A stretch of DNA of 64,000 nt from Crossiella equi (GCF_017876755.1 NZ_JAGIOO010000001.1:3333786-3397785), one strand, 5' to 3'. Shown: positions 20,635 to 29,390, counted from the first letter of the stretch. Numbers and translations: made by a program. The notes: generated from the sequence alone by a model not told the origin.

Positions 20635-21389
20635 GACAGGCCCTCCCCGCCGCCGGTGCGCCCGCCGACCAGGTGCACGAACCGCTCTTCCAGGCTCTGC
20701 CCGCCGCGCACCTCCGCCAGTGCCCCGGCCGCGACGACCTTGCCGCCCGCGATCACCACGACGTGGTCGCACAGCCGTTCCACCAGGTCCATCACGTGGC
20801 TGGACAGCACCACGGCACCGCCCGCGGCCACGAACCGTTGCAGGATCACGCGGATCGTGCTGGCCGAGACCGGGTCCACCGCCTCGAACGGCTCGTCCAG
20901 CACGAGCAGCTTCGGCGCGTGCAGCAGCGCGGTGGCCAGGGTGATCTTCTTGCGCATGCCCGCGGAGTAGTCCACGACGAGCGTGCGCTCGGCCTCGACG
21001 AGCTCCAGCACACCCAGCAGCTCCTCGGCCCGCGCGGCGACCACGTCCGGAGCCAGCCCGCGCAGCAGGCCCGTGTAGGTCAGCAGCTCGCGGCCGGTGA
21101 GGCGTTCGGGCAGCGCCAGGCCGTCCGGCAGCACGCCCACGAGCGACTTGGCGCGCACCGGGTCCTCCCACACCTCCACGCCGAAGATCCGCGCGGTGCC
21201 CGCGTCCGGGCGCAGCAGCCCGACCGCCATGGACAGCGAGGTGGTCTTGCCCGCCCCGTTCGGCCCGACCAGCCCGAAGAACGAGCCGCGCGGCACCGCC
21301 AGGTCCACGTGGTCGACCGCGACGGTCGCCCCGAACCGCTTGCACAGCCCCGACAACCGCAGTGCCGGGTCTTCTGTCCCCACGTCCAC
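20619..21389 (-). CDS. ABC transporter ATP-binding protein
   Basis: This 256-residue protein has Walker A G-P-N-G-A-G-K-T-T (about residues 43-51), a signature Y-S-A-G-M-R-K-K-I (a variant of LSGGQ with A for the first G), Walker B L-L-V-L-D-E-P-F-E-A and the H-loop in S-S-H-V-M-D-L. It belongs to the CcmA-like exporter ATPases. It is the first gene of a two-gene operon with the permease and divergent from the SPFH gene, with which it shares the palindrome-bearing interval. Confidence 0.9.
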   Translation of the reverse strand: MDVGTEDPALRLSGLCKRFGATVAVDHVDLAVPRGSFFGLVGPNGAGKTTSLSMAVGLLRPDAGTARIFGVEVWEDPVRAKSLVGVLPDGLALPERLTGRELLTYTGLLRGLAPDVVAARAEELLGVLELVEAERTLVVDYSAGMRKKITLATALLHAPKLLVLDEPFEAVDPVSASTIRVILQRFVAAGGAVVLSSHVMDLVERLCDHVVVIAGGKVVAAGALAEVRGGQSLEERFVHLVGGRTGGGEGLSWLAS

Positions 21390-21430
21390 GGACGCTCCCC
21401 TCAGCCACCGGCTGTTGCCGGACTACCGTT

Positions 21431-21446
21431 AAAGTGATATCACTTT
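21431..21446. promoter_or_regulatory. perfect 16-bp palindromic operator (AAAGTGATATCACTTT)
   Basis: The sequence AAAGTGATATCACTTT reads the same on both strands and is an AT-rich island in GC-rich DNA, 45 bases before the SPFH start. It is the right kind of site for a dimer-of-dimers ribbon-helix-helix repressor, and such a protein is encoded by the second gene of this unit (22407). It could also affect the divergent ABC operon. Confidence 0.75.
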
Positions 21447-21490
21447 GCTAGGCGTCGCGGAAGACGGCGCACAGGGGAGAGGGACCGGAC

Positions 21491-22396
21491 ATGACCACGT
21501 CAACGCCTGTGAAGTCGCTGGGAACCGGCGTGCACGAGAAGCCGCCGTTCACCCTGCCAGGTCTCCCGACCGCCGCCGTCGGCATCGTGGTGCTGCTGGC
21601 CAGCGCGGGCGGCATCGCCTACGGCGTGTCCCAGCGCAGCGTGCCGCTGATCGTCACGCCGGCCCTGCTGCTCCTGGCCACCGTCGTGTTCCTGCGCGGC
21701 CTGATCATGGTCTCCCCCGGCGAGACCAAGGTGCTGCAGTTCCTCGGCCGCTACACCGGCACGCTGCGCCAGTCCGGCTTGAGCTGGGTGAACCCGTTCA
21801 CCGAGCGCACCCCGGTGTCCATCCGGATCCGCAACCACGAGTCCTCGGCACTGAAGGTCAACGATGCCGACGGCAACCCGATCGAGATCGCCGCGGTGGT
21901 GGTCTGGCAGGTCGAGGACACCGCCAAGGCGGTCTTCGACGTGGACAACTTCGTGGCCTTCGTCGGTATCCAGACCGAGACCGCGATCCGGCACATCGCC
22001 ACCAGCTACCCCTACGACAACCACGGCGACACCGGCCTGTCCCTGCGGGAGAACGCCGAGGAGATCACCGAGAAGCTGAGCGCGGAGATCTCCGAGCGCA
22101 TCGCCTCGGCGGGTGTGCACGTGATCGAGTCCCGGATCACCCACCTGGCATACGCTCCGGAGATCGCGCACGCGATGCTGCAGCGCCAGCAGGCCAGCGC
22201 GGTGGTCGCGGCGCGGCAGCGCATCGTGGAGGGCGCGGTCGGCATGGTGGAACTGGCCCTGGAGCGGCTCGCCGAGCACGACGTGGTGGAGCTGGACGAG
22301 GAGCGGAAGGCGGCGATGGTGAGCAACCTGCTGGTGGTGCTGTGCGGCGACCGAGCGACCCAGCCCGTGGTCAACGCCGGATCGCTCTACCACTAG
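21491..22396 (+). CDS. SPFH/Band 7 domain membrane protein
   Basis: This 301-residue protein has two adjacent hydrophobic helices (about residues 26-45 and 50-70), then the SPFH domain beginning [15 protein letters not shown] and [11 protein letters not shown], and a helical Ala/Glu/Gln-rich region ([12 protein letters not shown]). These proteins form large membrane-bound rings or microdomains. This subgroup is regularly encoded beside an Arc-like protein, as here (10-base gap). Its job is not settled. Confidence 0.9.
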   Translation: MTTSTPVKSLGTGVHEKPPFTLPGLPTAAVGIVVLLASAGGIAYGVSQRSVPLIVTPALLLLATVVFLRGLIMVSPGETKVLQFLGRYTGTLRQSGLSWVNPFTERTPVSIRIRNHESSALKVNDADGNPIEIAAVVVWQVEDTAKAVFDVDNFVAFVGIQTETAIRHIATSYPYDNHGDTGLSLRENAEEITEKLSAEISERIASAGVHVIESRITHLAYAPEIAHAMLQRQQASAVVAARQRIVEGAVGMVELALERLAEHDVVELDEERKAAMVSNLLVVLCGDRATQPVVNAGSLYH

Positions 22397-22406
22397 GGCC
22401 CCGGCC

Positions 22407-22646
22407 GTGGCTGACCGCAAGAGCTTCCTGCTCCGCCTGGACCCGGCCGTGCACGACGCGCTGACCAGGTGGGCAGGGGACGAGCTGCGCAGCGTGAACG
22501 CGCAGATCGAGTTCCTGCTGCGCCGGGCGCTGAGCGAGCACGGGCGGATGCCGTCCGAGGCCGGGCGTCCGGCCAAGCGGGGCAGACCCCGCAAGGCGGA
22601 GAGCGACCAGGCGGACGAACCACGGGACGGCCATTCGGCGGAGTGA
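22407..22646 (+). CDS. Arc-like ribbon-helix-helix DNA-binding protein
   Basis: This 79-residue protein has a ribbon-helix-helix fold in residues 4-46: the beta strand K-S-F-L-L-R-L-D, helix P-A-V-H-D-A-L-T-R-W-A and helix S-V-N-A-Q-I-E-F-L-L-R-R-A-L. The tail is basic then acidic. Arc-type proteins often repress their own operon; here the perfect palindrome at 21431-21446 is the obvious target, though this is inference. GTG start, 10 bases after the SPFH stop. Confidence 0.85.
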   Translation: MADRKSFLLRLDPAVHDALTRWAGDELRSVNAQIEFLLRRALSEHGRMPSEAGRPAKRGRPRKAESDQADEPRDGHSAE

Positions 22647-22712
22647 CGTACTCTGTGACCCATCTTACATTGGTGTCTCCCTGCTTACCAACGGGTAATA
22701 TCGGAGGCAACG

Positions 22713-23480
22713 ATGCGCCGAATTACCGCCCTGCTGGGCGCGCTCGTGATCACCCTGCTCGCTCTCCAGTTACCGGCCTCCGCCGCCACCGGACAGTCGG
22801 GCCCCGCCTGCCAGTCCGCGAAACGGCCTGTGATCCTGCTGCACGGCACGTTCAAGAAATCCGGCTGGAGCTGGGGCAACCTGCTGCCCGAGCTCAGCCG
22901 CAACGGCTACTGCGCCTACCCGCTGGACTACGGCAACGGCGGCCTCAACCCGGTGGCGGACTCCGCCGCGGAGCTGGCCCGGTTCGTGGACCAGGTGCGC
23001 GCGAGCACCGGTTCGTCCACTGTGGACATAGTCGGCTACAGCCAGGGCGGCATGCTGCCCCGGCACTACCTGAAGTTCCTCGGCGGCGCGTCGAAGGTCA
23101 ACGCGCTCATCGGGATCGGGCCGTCCAACCACGGCACCACCCAGGACCTGGCGAAGCTGCTCGGGGCCGCCTTCTGCAAGGCCTGCGGCGACCAGCACGC
23201 GAGCTCGGAGTTCATGCGGCGCCTCAACGAGGGCGGCGACCTGGCGGGCTCGGTGAAGTACACGACGATCACCACCCGCTACGACATCGTCGTCACCCCG
23301 CACACCAGCCAGCACCTGGCCGGACCGGCCGACCGCGCGACCAACGTGGTGCTGCAGGACAAGTGCCCGGGCGACCTGAGCGGGCACCTGTTGATCCCGC
23401 AGTCCGGCAACACGGTGAAGTGGGTGCTCAACGCGCTCGACCGCGGCGGCGTGGCCGACCCGGGGTTCAAGCCCTGCTGA
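22713..23480 (+). CDS. secreted class 2 lipase / alpha-beta hydrolase
   Basis: This 255-residue protein has a signal peptide (basic M-R-R, hydrophobic 5-20, cleavage around A-S-A at 22-25). The mature enzyme has the oxyanion motif L-L-H-G-T-F, the nucleophile elbow G-Y-S-Q-G-G (Ser about 108), and a catalytic Asp and His toward the end (R-Y-D-I-V and S-G-H-L). This is the EstA/lipase class 2 family that hydrolyses lipid esters outside the cell. GGAGGC lies before the ATG. Codons 102-105 contain the GTCCACTGTGGAC palindrome. Confidence 0.88.
   Translation: MRRITALLGALVITLLALQLPASAATGQSGPACQSAKRPVILLHGTFKKSGWSWGNLLPELSRNGYCAYPLDYGNGGLNPVADSAAELARFVDQVRASTGSSTVDIVGYSQGGMLPRHYLKFLGGASKVNALIGIGPSNHGTTQDLAKLLGAAFCKACGDQHASSEFMRRLNEGGDLAGSVKYTTITTRYDIVVTPHTSQHLAGPADRATNVVLQDKCPGDLSGHLLIPQSGNTVKWVLNALDRGGVADPGFKPC
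23015..23027. repeat. 13-bp palindrome GTCCACTGTGGAC
   Basis: It lies inside the lipase gene and codes for Ser-Thr-Val-Asp (TCC ACT GTG GAC). It is identical to the 29878 copy and the reverse complement of the 20494 copy. Confidence 0.8.
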
Positions 23481-23488
23481 CTTCACGT

Positions 23489-23508
23489 ATATGAACACTC
23501 GCTCATAT
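23489..23508. promoter_or_regulatory. inverted repeat upstream of the GH3 gene
   Basis: ATATGA (23489-23494) and TCATAT (23503-23508) are separated by 8 bases. The core TGAACACTCGCTCA resembles half-sites of TetR-type repressors. It lies 82 bases before the GH3 start, so it may control that gene. No regulator gene is next to it. Confidence 0.4.
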
Positions 23509-23590
23509 TCCGCCGTTCAGCCGATGGACGTGGGAGCGTTCGGACATCAGGGTCTGATGCTGGAACCGCTCTCACGCCACTGGAGGCTCT

Positions 23591-25879
23591 GTGCTGCGGA
23601 TACGCTCCACCCTCGCTCTGACGGCCACCGCGGCCCTGATGCTGACGACCGCCCACGCCAGCACCGCTGACCAGCAGCCGTCCGAGGACCGCGGCCCGGC
23701 CGTCTACCTGGACGCCTCGGCGTCGGTGGAGCGGCGGGTGAACGACCTGCTCCGCCGGATGACACTGGAGGAGAAGGTCGGGCAGATGACGCAGATCCGC
23801 GTGGGCAAGCTGCGCGGGGACTGCGACAACGAGCCGGGCCCGCTGGTGGCGAGCTGCATGAAGACCGTGCTCGGCGACGCGCACGTCGGCTCGATCCTCT
23901 CCGGCGGCGGGGACAACCCGTCGCCGGACCCGGGCCCCAAGGCGTGGGCGGAGATGACCAACGGGATCCAGAAGTTCGCCCTGGACAACCAGCGGTTGAA
24001 GATCCCGGTGCTCTACGGCGCGGACGGCGTGCACGGGCACAGCAACCTGCCGGACGCGGTGATGTTCCCGCACCAGATCGGCCTCGGCGCGACCTGGGAC
24101 CCGGAGCTGATCCGCCAGGCGGGCGTGGCCACCGGTGAGGCCATGCGCGCCACCGGCGTGTTCTGGAACTTCGCGCCGGTCTCCGACATCGCGCGGGACA
24201 CCCGGTGGGGCCGGTACTACGAGGCCTACAGCGAGGATCCGCACCTGACGGGCGTGCTCGCGGCCGAGGCGGTGCGGGGCATGCAGGCCCCGGCCGAGGA
24301 CACCGCGCGGCTGACCGCCACGGCCAAGCACTTCGCCGGGTACTCCGACCCGCGCAACGGCCACGACCGCAGCGCGGCGTTCATCCCGATCCGGCAGCTG
24401 CAGGACACCGTGCTGCCGCCGTTCCAGGCGCAGTTCGACGCCGGCGTGCAGACCGTGATGATCAACTCCGGGGCGGTCAACGGCATCCCGGTGCACGCCT
24501 CCCGGTACATGCTGGTCGAGCAGCTGCGGGAGCGGATGGGCTTCCGGGGCGTGGCGGTCAGCGACTGGCAGGACATGATGAAGCTGGTGACCAGGCACAA
24601 GGTCGCCGCCGACTACCCGAGCGCGATCGCGATGTCGGTCAACGCCGGGGTGGACATGGCCATGGAGCCGTCCAACGCCGCGGAGTTCACGCAGGCCCTG
24701 CTCGGCGTGGTGCGGGACGGTCGGGTCAGCCAGCGCCGCATCGACGAGGCGGTGCGGCGGATCCTGCGGCTCAAGTTCGAGCTGGGCCTGTTCGAGCGGC
24801 CGTTCGTGGACCCGGCGAAGGCGGACGCGGCGGTGCGCGGCAACGGCACGGAGATCGCCCGCAAGGCGGCGACCGAGTCGATGGTGTTGCTGCGCAACGA
24901 GAAGAACGTGCTGCCGCTGTCCACCTCGGTGGGCAAGCTCGTGGTCACCGGGGACACCGCGGACGACGCGCGCCGCCAGCTGGGCGGCTGGACCGTGGAG
25001 TGGCAGGGCGTGCCCGCCAACGGCCCGTTCCCGGAGGCCATCACCGTGCTGGAGGGACTGAGGGCCGCCGCGCCGAACATCCAGATCGCGCACGCCCAGG
25101 ACCAGGCGGCCGCGGTGGCCGAGGCGAGGTCGGCGGACGCGGTGGTCGTGGTACTGGGTGAGAAGGAGGGCGCGGAGGGCCCCGGGGACACCGAGGACCC
25201 GTCGCTGAGCCCGGCGCAGCAGCAGCTCGTGGACGCCGTCCAGGCCACCGGCAAGCCGGTCGTGGTGGTGCTGCTGACCGGCCGCGGCCGGGTGCTGGGC
25301 TCGGCTGCCGACGCGGACGCGCTGCTCGCGGGCTGGCTGCCCGGTTCCGAGGGCGGGCACGCGGTGGCCGACGTGCTCTTCGGCAAGGCCAACCCGAGCG
25401 GGCGGCTGCCGGTGTCCTGGCCGAAGAGCGTCGGTGACCAGCCGATGTCCTACGACCAGCTGCCCGGCGCCGAGGCGGGCGTGAGCGCGAAGTACGACCC
25501 GGCCTACGCCTTCGGGCACGGCCTGTCCTACACCTCCTTCGAGCTCAGCGTCCCGACCGCGCCGAGCACCGTGAAGGCCCGGGACGAGGTGGCGGTGTCG
25601 GTGACCGTGCGCAACACCGGCGCGCGGGCGGGCACACACGTGGTGCCGGTGTTCGTGCGGCAGCCGGTGAGCGTGGTGCAGGTGCCGGAGCGGCGCCTGG
25701 TCGGCTTCACGCGGGTGAGCCTGAACCCGGGTGAGGAGAAGACCGTGCGGGTGGGCTTCGACACCGACCAGCTGGCGCTGACCGTCGGCGACGTGGACGG
25801 CGCGGGCCGCCGCGAGGTGCCCAGGGGCGGTTACCTGGTCGAGGTCGCGGGCAAGACGACGCCGCTGACCGTGCGCTGA
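23591..25879 (+). CDS. secreted glycoside hydrolase family 3 (beta-glucosidase type)
   Basis: This 762-residue protein has a signal peptide (residues 1-25), then the GH3 N-terminal TIM barrel with Y-G-A-D-G-V-H-G and the nucleophile Asp325 in V-A-V-S-D-W-Q-D, the GH3 C domain carrying the acid/base (around G-E-K-E-G-A-E-G) and a fibronectin III-like end (residues about 660-760, T-V-R-N-T-G-A-R-A-G). It probably removes beta-glucose from oligosaccharides outside the cell. Closest in layout to BglX-type enzymes. GTG start. Confidence 0.92.
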   Translation: MLRIRSTLALTATAALMLTTAHASTADQQPSEDRGPAVYLDASASVERRVNDLLRRMTLEEKVGQMTQIRVGKLRGDCDNEPGPLVASCMKTVLGDAHVGSILSGGGDNPSPDPGPKAWAEMTNGIQKFALDNQRLKIPVLYGADGVHGHSNLPDAVMFPHQIGLGATWDPELIRQAGVATGEAMRATGVFWNFAPVSDIARDTRWGRYYEAYSEDPHLTGVLAAEAVRGMQAPAEDTARLTATAKHFAGYSDPRNGHDRSAAFIPIRQLQDTVLPPFQAQFDAGVQTVMINSGAVNGIPVHASRYMLVEQLRERMGFRGVAVSDWQDMMKLVTRHKVAADYPSAIAMSVNAGVDMAMEPSNAAEFTQALLGVVRDGRVSQRRIDEAVRRILRLKFELGLFERPFVDPAKADAAVRGNGTEIARKAATESMVLLRNEKNVLPLSTSVGKLVVTGDTADDARRQLGGWTVEWQGVPANGPFPEAITVLEGLRAAAPNIQIAHAQDQAAAVAEARSADAVVVVLGEKEGAEGPGDTEDPSLSPAQQQLVDAVQATGKPVVVVLLTGRGRVLGSAADADALLAGWLPGSEGGHAVADVLFGKANPSGRLPVSWPKSVGDQPMSYDQLPGAEAGVSAKYDPAYAFGHGLSYTSFELSVPTAPSTVKARDEVAVSVTVRNTGARAGTHVVPVFVRQPVSVVQVPERRLVGFTRVSLNPGEEKTVRVGFDTDQLALTVGDVDGAGRREVPRGGYLVEVAGKTTPLTVR

Positions 25880-25897
25880 CCTGGCCCGATTGGGAGT

Positions 25898-25939
25898 CCG
25901 CACGGCACGGCTGCTAGAGTCGGCAGCCGTGCCGTGCGG
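25898..25939. terminator. 17-bp perfect hairpin between the GH3 gene and rpsT
   Basis: CCGCACGGCACGGCTGC (25898-25914) pairs fully with 25923-25939 around an 8-base loop TAGAGTCG. It starts 18 bases after the GH3 stop and can serve as its terminator. The loop also contains TAGAGT, a good -10 hexamer for rpsT, with TTGGGA 19 bases upstream. Confidence 0.6.
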
Positions 25940-26027
25940 CATTCCGCCCTGGAGGAAGGCTGCGCGTTCGCGCAGCGCCATCACAAGCGCGGCACGACTT
26001 CCGATCGGATAGGACCGAGGTAGAGCT

Positions 26028-26288
26028 ATGGCCAACATCAAGTCGCAGCAGAAGCGCATCCTGACCAACGAGAAGGCGCGCCAGCGCAACAAGTCCGTCA
26101 AGTCGGAGGTCAAGACCGCTGTCCGCAAGTTCCGCGAGGCCGCTGCGGCCGGGGACAAGGACAAGGCGCTCGAGCTGCTCCGCGCGGCCAACCGCAAGCT
26201 GGACAAGGCCGCGAGCAAGGGCGTGATCCACGCCAACCAGGCCGCCAACAAGAAGTCGGCCCTCGCGCTGCGCGCCAACAAGATCTGA
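26028..26288 (+). CDS. rpsT: 30S ribosomal protein S20
   Basis: This 86-residue basic protein begins [17 protein letters not shown], the S20 signature, and binds the 5' domain of 16S rRNA. The ATG follows a leader of about 100 bases. As in mycobacteria it is a lone gene transcribed opposite to holA. A strong terminator follows at 26346. Confidence 0.97.
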   Translation: MANIKSQQKRILTNEKARQRNKSVKSEVKTAVRKFREAAAAGDKDKALELLRAANRKLDKAASKGVIHANQAANKKSALALRANKI

Positions 26289-26345
26289 GCCGCCCGCTCC
26301 CCTCGCGGGAGCGCGCCGCGCTCGACGCTGGTGCACGGTAGACGA

Positions 26346-26385
26346 ACGGAGGCGCCGCTCCCCCCTGCGGGAGCGGCGCCTCCGT
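26346..26385 (+). terminator. rho-independent terminator of rpsT
   Basis: A perfect 17-bp stem (26346-26362 with 26369-26385), loop CCCTGC, is followed by CGTTTTC. It probably also limits read-through from the convergent sigma gene. Confidence 0.9.
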
Positions 26386-26436
26386 CGTTTTCGGGTCCCT
26401 GGTGCGGTGCCCTGCACACCGCACCAGGGGCCCTAT

Positions 26437-26991
26437 TTAGTAGCCGACTCGCTCCCCTGCTGAGCTGAGCCGACGAGCTATCCAGCGGCGAACCCGGCAC
26501 CGCGCCCTGCTCGCGATGCACTCGGTCGCCCTGCGGGTGGTGCCGAGCAGACGAGAGATCTCCTCGTGCGGAAGTCCCTGGTCAAGCCACAGCAGGACGA
26601 GCCATTCGCGCTGACTCAATTTCCCACACCTGGCCAGCAACCAGCGAGCCTCATGCCGATCCGTCACCACATCGGCGGGATCGATCACCTGCATGGGCAA
26701 CAGCCGCGGGTGCGTGCACACGAGCTGTGCTGACGCCCTACGCCTGAGCTCGTCCACACACAGGCGTTTGACCACCGCGATCAGGAACGGCGTCAGCCGT
26801 CCGGGGTCAAGCCGCGAATACTGTGCGGCACGAAGGTAGGCGTCGTGCACCACGTCCTCGGCCTCCGCCGGGCTCGCACCGTGCTTGCGGGCCACCCGGA
26901 TGAGGGATGGCCGCAGTCTCAGGCACTCCCGCCAGAAGGTCTGCCGCCCAGGGGCGGCCGTCTCACCATCAGAACCACCTTTGTCATTCAC
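26437..26991 (-). CDS. ECF-like sigma-70 family RNA polymerase sigma factor
   Basis: From GTG 26991 (GGGG eight bases upstream) this is a 184-residue protein. Region 2 is F-W-R-E-C-L-R-L-R-P-S-L and A-E-D-V-V-H-D-A-Y-L-R-A, and region 4 is L-S-Q-R-E-W-L-V-L-L-W-L-D-Q-G-L-P-H-E-E-I-S-R-L-L-G. The spacing fits a two-domain ECF sigma factor. The open frame extends to 27138, but the extra part is not sigma-like. No anti-sigma gene is adjacent. It is divergent from the protease inhibitor gene. Confidence 0.8.
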   Translation of the reverse strand: MNDKGGSDGETAAPGRQTFWRECLRLRPSLIRVARKHGASPAEAEDVVHDAYLRAAQYSRLDPGRLTPFLIAVVKRLCVDELRRRASAQLVCTHPRLLPMQVIDPADVVTDRHEARWLLARCGKLSQREWLVLLWLDQGLPHEEISRLLGTTRRATECIASRARCRVRRWIARRLSSAGERVGY

Positions 26992-27331
26992 CAACAGCCC
27001 CTTCGCCCCGACGGAAATCGGCCGGTAGATCCTGGGGTAATCACCGGAAATTCCCTTCGAAGCGCGTCCCGGCTTCCGGAGCGTCAACCCGGGTTCGTTG
27101 TCGGACCCGATGACACCGCACAACCGGCGCGTTGGCAAGCTTGGTTGCTTTCGAGGACAAGCTTCGTATGTTTCCGAGGTGTTGCGTACCGCCGTTCGTG
27201 GGACAGGAAAGGGTGTTACCGGCCGGTCATGTGAGCACGGTCACGGTGCGCGCCAATGGGTGGATTCGTATTCCACATGGAGGGCAGAACAGGCCCTCGG
27301 GAAAGTTTTCGAAATTCACGAAAGGCACACA
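26992..27331. other. divergent intergenic region, sigma factor gene / inhibitor gene
   Basis: About 340 bases with lower G+C than the flanks. It must contain both promoters. A short palindrome AACCCGGGTT lies at 27086-27095. AAAGG at 27320-27324 is the ribosome binding site of the inhibitor gene. No coding sequence is supported. Confidence 0.5.
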
Positions 27332-27751
27332 ATGTCTCGCAAGCGTTTTCCGACGTTGGCACTCGGGTTGGCAGCGATCCTGCTCCCCCTCGGCGCAGGC
27401 GTGGCCCCGGCCGCCAGCGCGGCCACGGCGACCCCGCGAGCAGCCCACACCCTGGCCCTGACGAGCAACCCTGGCGAGAGCCCGACCAGAGACGCCCGGA
27501 CCTCAGTGCTGAACTGCCTCCCCCCTGGCGGCACGCACCCCCAGGCCGCTTGGTCCTGCTACGAGCTGCGCAAGGCGGGCGGCGACCCGGCCAAGGTCAA
27601 CCTGGACCTCGGCGACCCGTGCTACCTGATCTGGGCCCCGGTGACGGTGACCGCCCGAGGCGTGTGGGAAGGCCGCCGGATCGACTACCAGGAAACCTTT
27701 CCCAACGATTGTGTTCTGCACACGGTAAAGGGCCCGCTCTTCCGTTTCTGA
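27332..27751 (+). CDS. subtilisin inhibitor-like secreted protein (SSI family)
   Basis: This 139-residue protein has a signal peptide (about residues 1-31) and an SSI domain with the four disulfide cysteines C62, C76, C97, C127, the family phrase P-P-G-G-T-H-P and the ending P-L-F-R-F. By alignment to Streptomyces SSI (C-P-M-V-Y-D-P-V), the reactive loop is C-Y-L-I-W-A-P-V, making Leu99 the P1 residue. That favours inhibition of subtilisin- or chymotrypsin-like enzymes. Two secreted S8 proteases are encoded 24 kb away in this window. Confidence 0.9.
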   Translation: MSRKRFPTLALGLAAILLPLGAGVAPAASAATATPRAAHTLALTSNPGESPTRDARTSVLNCLPPGGTHPQAAWSCYELRKAGGDPAKVNLDLGDPCYLIWAPVTVTARGVWEGRRIDYQETFPNDCVLHTVKGPLFRF

Positions 27752-28409
27752 CATGCTTGGGGTATCACTCTTCTGTCCTATTGACAGAAATTCCACAGCT
27801 TAGCGTGACTCCCAGCGAGAGCCCTTTCGGCGCGAGCAACCGATTGCCGCCCACAGCCACCCTTATTGCCCTCGCAGCAATACCCACCACCGTTCTCCCA
27901 GTCAGTCACCCGGGAGGAACAACAAAGGCAAACACCACTCGTACTGACGGTGACAAACTCGCACCCCCTCCCGAAGGCGCCATTTCCCCATCCCGGGCGC
28001 CCACCCGATTCTCACCGTCCTAGTTACCTAGATAACTTGGGTCCCCAGGGGGCCTGACGGACAGACCAGCAACCCGAGGCAGGTCTGTCGGAGGTGGGGC
28101 TCCTCGGCACGCCGCTAGCCGAGGAACCCCACCAACCCCTGAAGCCACCCGGACTCCCCCAGCGCCCGCGGCACCCTCCCCTCGGCGAACGCCCGATCGC
28201 CCGCAGACCTCGCACCGCCCGGGCCACCTCACCGACGCCAGGCAGCTCACCAACCCGGGCAGTCCACCGGCCTCGAGCACCAACCGAACCCGGATGCCCG
28301 CCAGTCCCAGACGGTTCCGCTCAGGCCCGAGTGGCCCAGGGGCCCGAGAACCCGGCCAAGCCCAAGCGATCTAGGCAACCCAAACGATCCCGTCGGCCCA
28401 GGCGGGAGC
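27752..28409. other. 658-base gap with a strongly C-rich + strand
   Basis: No gene is supported. The second half is low-complexity and C-rich on the + strand, and open frames through it are Pro/Arg-rich without a family match. It contains an imperfect 16-bp hairpin (28093-28108 with 28118-28133, one mismatch), which could terminate the inhibitor transcript. Confidence 0.5.
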
Positions 28410-29390
28410 TCACCGCCCCCGGCGAGCCAAGATCAACCGCAGGACCGCCCGTTCCAGCGCGTACTCGGCATTGGCCGCCACGCCCTTCACGTCCGCGTTC
28501 AGCCCGGCGACCAGGTTCATGGCCTCGGCCAGCCCAGCGGGCTCCCAGCCCCGCGACTGCGCGAGCGCCTTCTTCACCTTCCACGGCGGCATGCCCAGCT
28601 GCCCGGCCAGCGCGAACGGATCGGCCCGCCCCCCGGCGGTCACCCGCGCGATGGTGCGCACCGCGTCCGCGAGCGCGTCGGCGACCAGTACCGGCGGCAC
28701 CCCCGTCGACAGGGCCCACCGCAACGCCTCCAGCGCCCCGGCCCGATCCCCGGTGACGGCCTTCTCCGCCACCACGAACCCAGTGACCTCGGCCCGCCCG
28801 CGGTGGTAGCGCCGCACGGCCTGCTCATCGACCTGGCCCCCGGTGTCGGCGACCAGCTGGGACGCGGCAGCGGACAGTTCCCGCAGGTCAGACCCGATGG
28901 TCTCGATCAACGCGGCCAAACCTGCCGGGTCGACCCGCCCGCCCGCCCGCCGGAACTCGTCCTTGACGAACGCCTCGCGCTCGGCGGGCTTGGTCAGCTT
29001 GGCGCAGGTGGTGACCTTGGCCCCGGCCTTGCGCATGGCGTCGGGCAGCTCCTTGGCGAGCTTGCCGCGGCCACCGCCGGTGTGCACGACCACCAAGATC
29101 ACCCCGTCGCTGGGCGCCTTGCAGTAGGCGACGACCGCCTCGGCGATCTCCTTGCCCGCCTCCTGGGCGGCCTCCAGGACGATGACCCGGCCCTCGGCGA
29201 ACAGTGACGGGCTCACCAGCTCGATCAGTTCGGGCGGGGTGAGGTCGGTCACCCGGACCTTGCGCAGCTCGGCCTGCGGATCGGCCAGCCGGGCGGCGTC
29301 CAGTGACGCCTTCACGGCCCGCTCGACCAGCAGTTCTTCTTCCCCGATCACCAGGTGCAGCGGCTCGGGGGTGACGGCTGGGGCGCTCAC
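28410..29390 (-). CDS. holA: DNA polymerase III subunit delta
   Basis: This 326-residue protein has the HolA pattern: L-H-L-V-I-G-E-E-E-L-L-V-E-R-A opening, L-F-A-E-G-R-V-I-V-L-E, V-H-T-G-G-G-R-G-K-L and the C-terminal helical A-L-E-R-A-V-L-R-L-I-L-A-R. It is the clamp-loader wrench that opens the beta clamp. GTG 29390 is preceded by AAAGGATTGAGGA; the longer frame to 29594 runs into the thrC riboswitch region and is not coding. In M. tuberculosis it is followed upstream by comEC; here thrC lies between them. Confidence 0.93.
   Translation of the reverse strand: MSAPAVTPEPLHLVIGEEELLVERAVKASLDAARLADPQAELRKVRVTDLTPPELIELVSPSLFAEGRVIVLEAAQEAGKEIAEAVVAYCKAPSDGVILVVVHTGGGRGKLAKELPDAMRKAGAKVTTCAKLTKPAEREAFVKDEFRRAGGRVDPAGLAALIETIGSDLRELSAAASQLVADTGGQVDEQAVRRYHRGRAEVTGFVVAEKAVTGDRAGALEALRWALSTGVPPVLVADALADAVRTIARVTAGGRADPFALAGQLGMPPWKVKKALAQSRGWEPAGLAEAMNLVAGLNADVKGVAANAEYALERAVLRLILARRGR

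Noticed and set aside
23483-26521. 1012-codon open frame on the - strand across the GH3 gene and rpsT
   Set aside because: It is an antisense shadow in high G+C DNA. The GH3 and S20 proteins on the + strand have clear motifs, and the - strand translation is His/Arg/Gly-rich with no family likeness.
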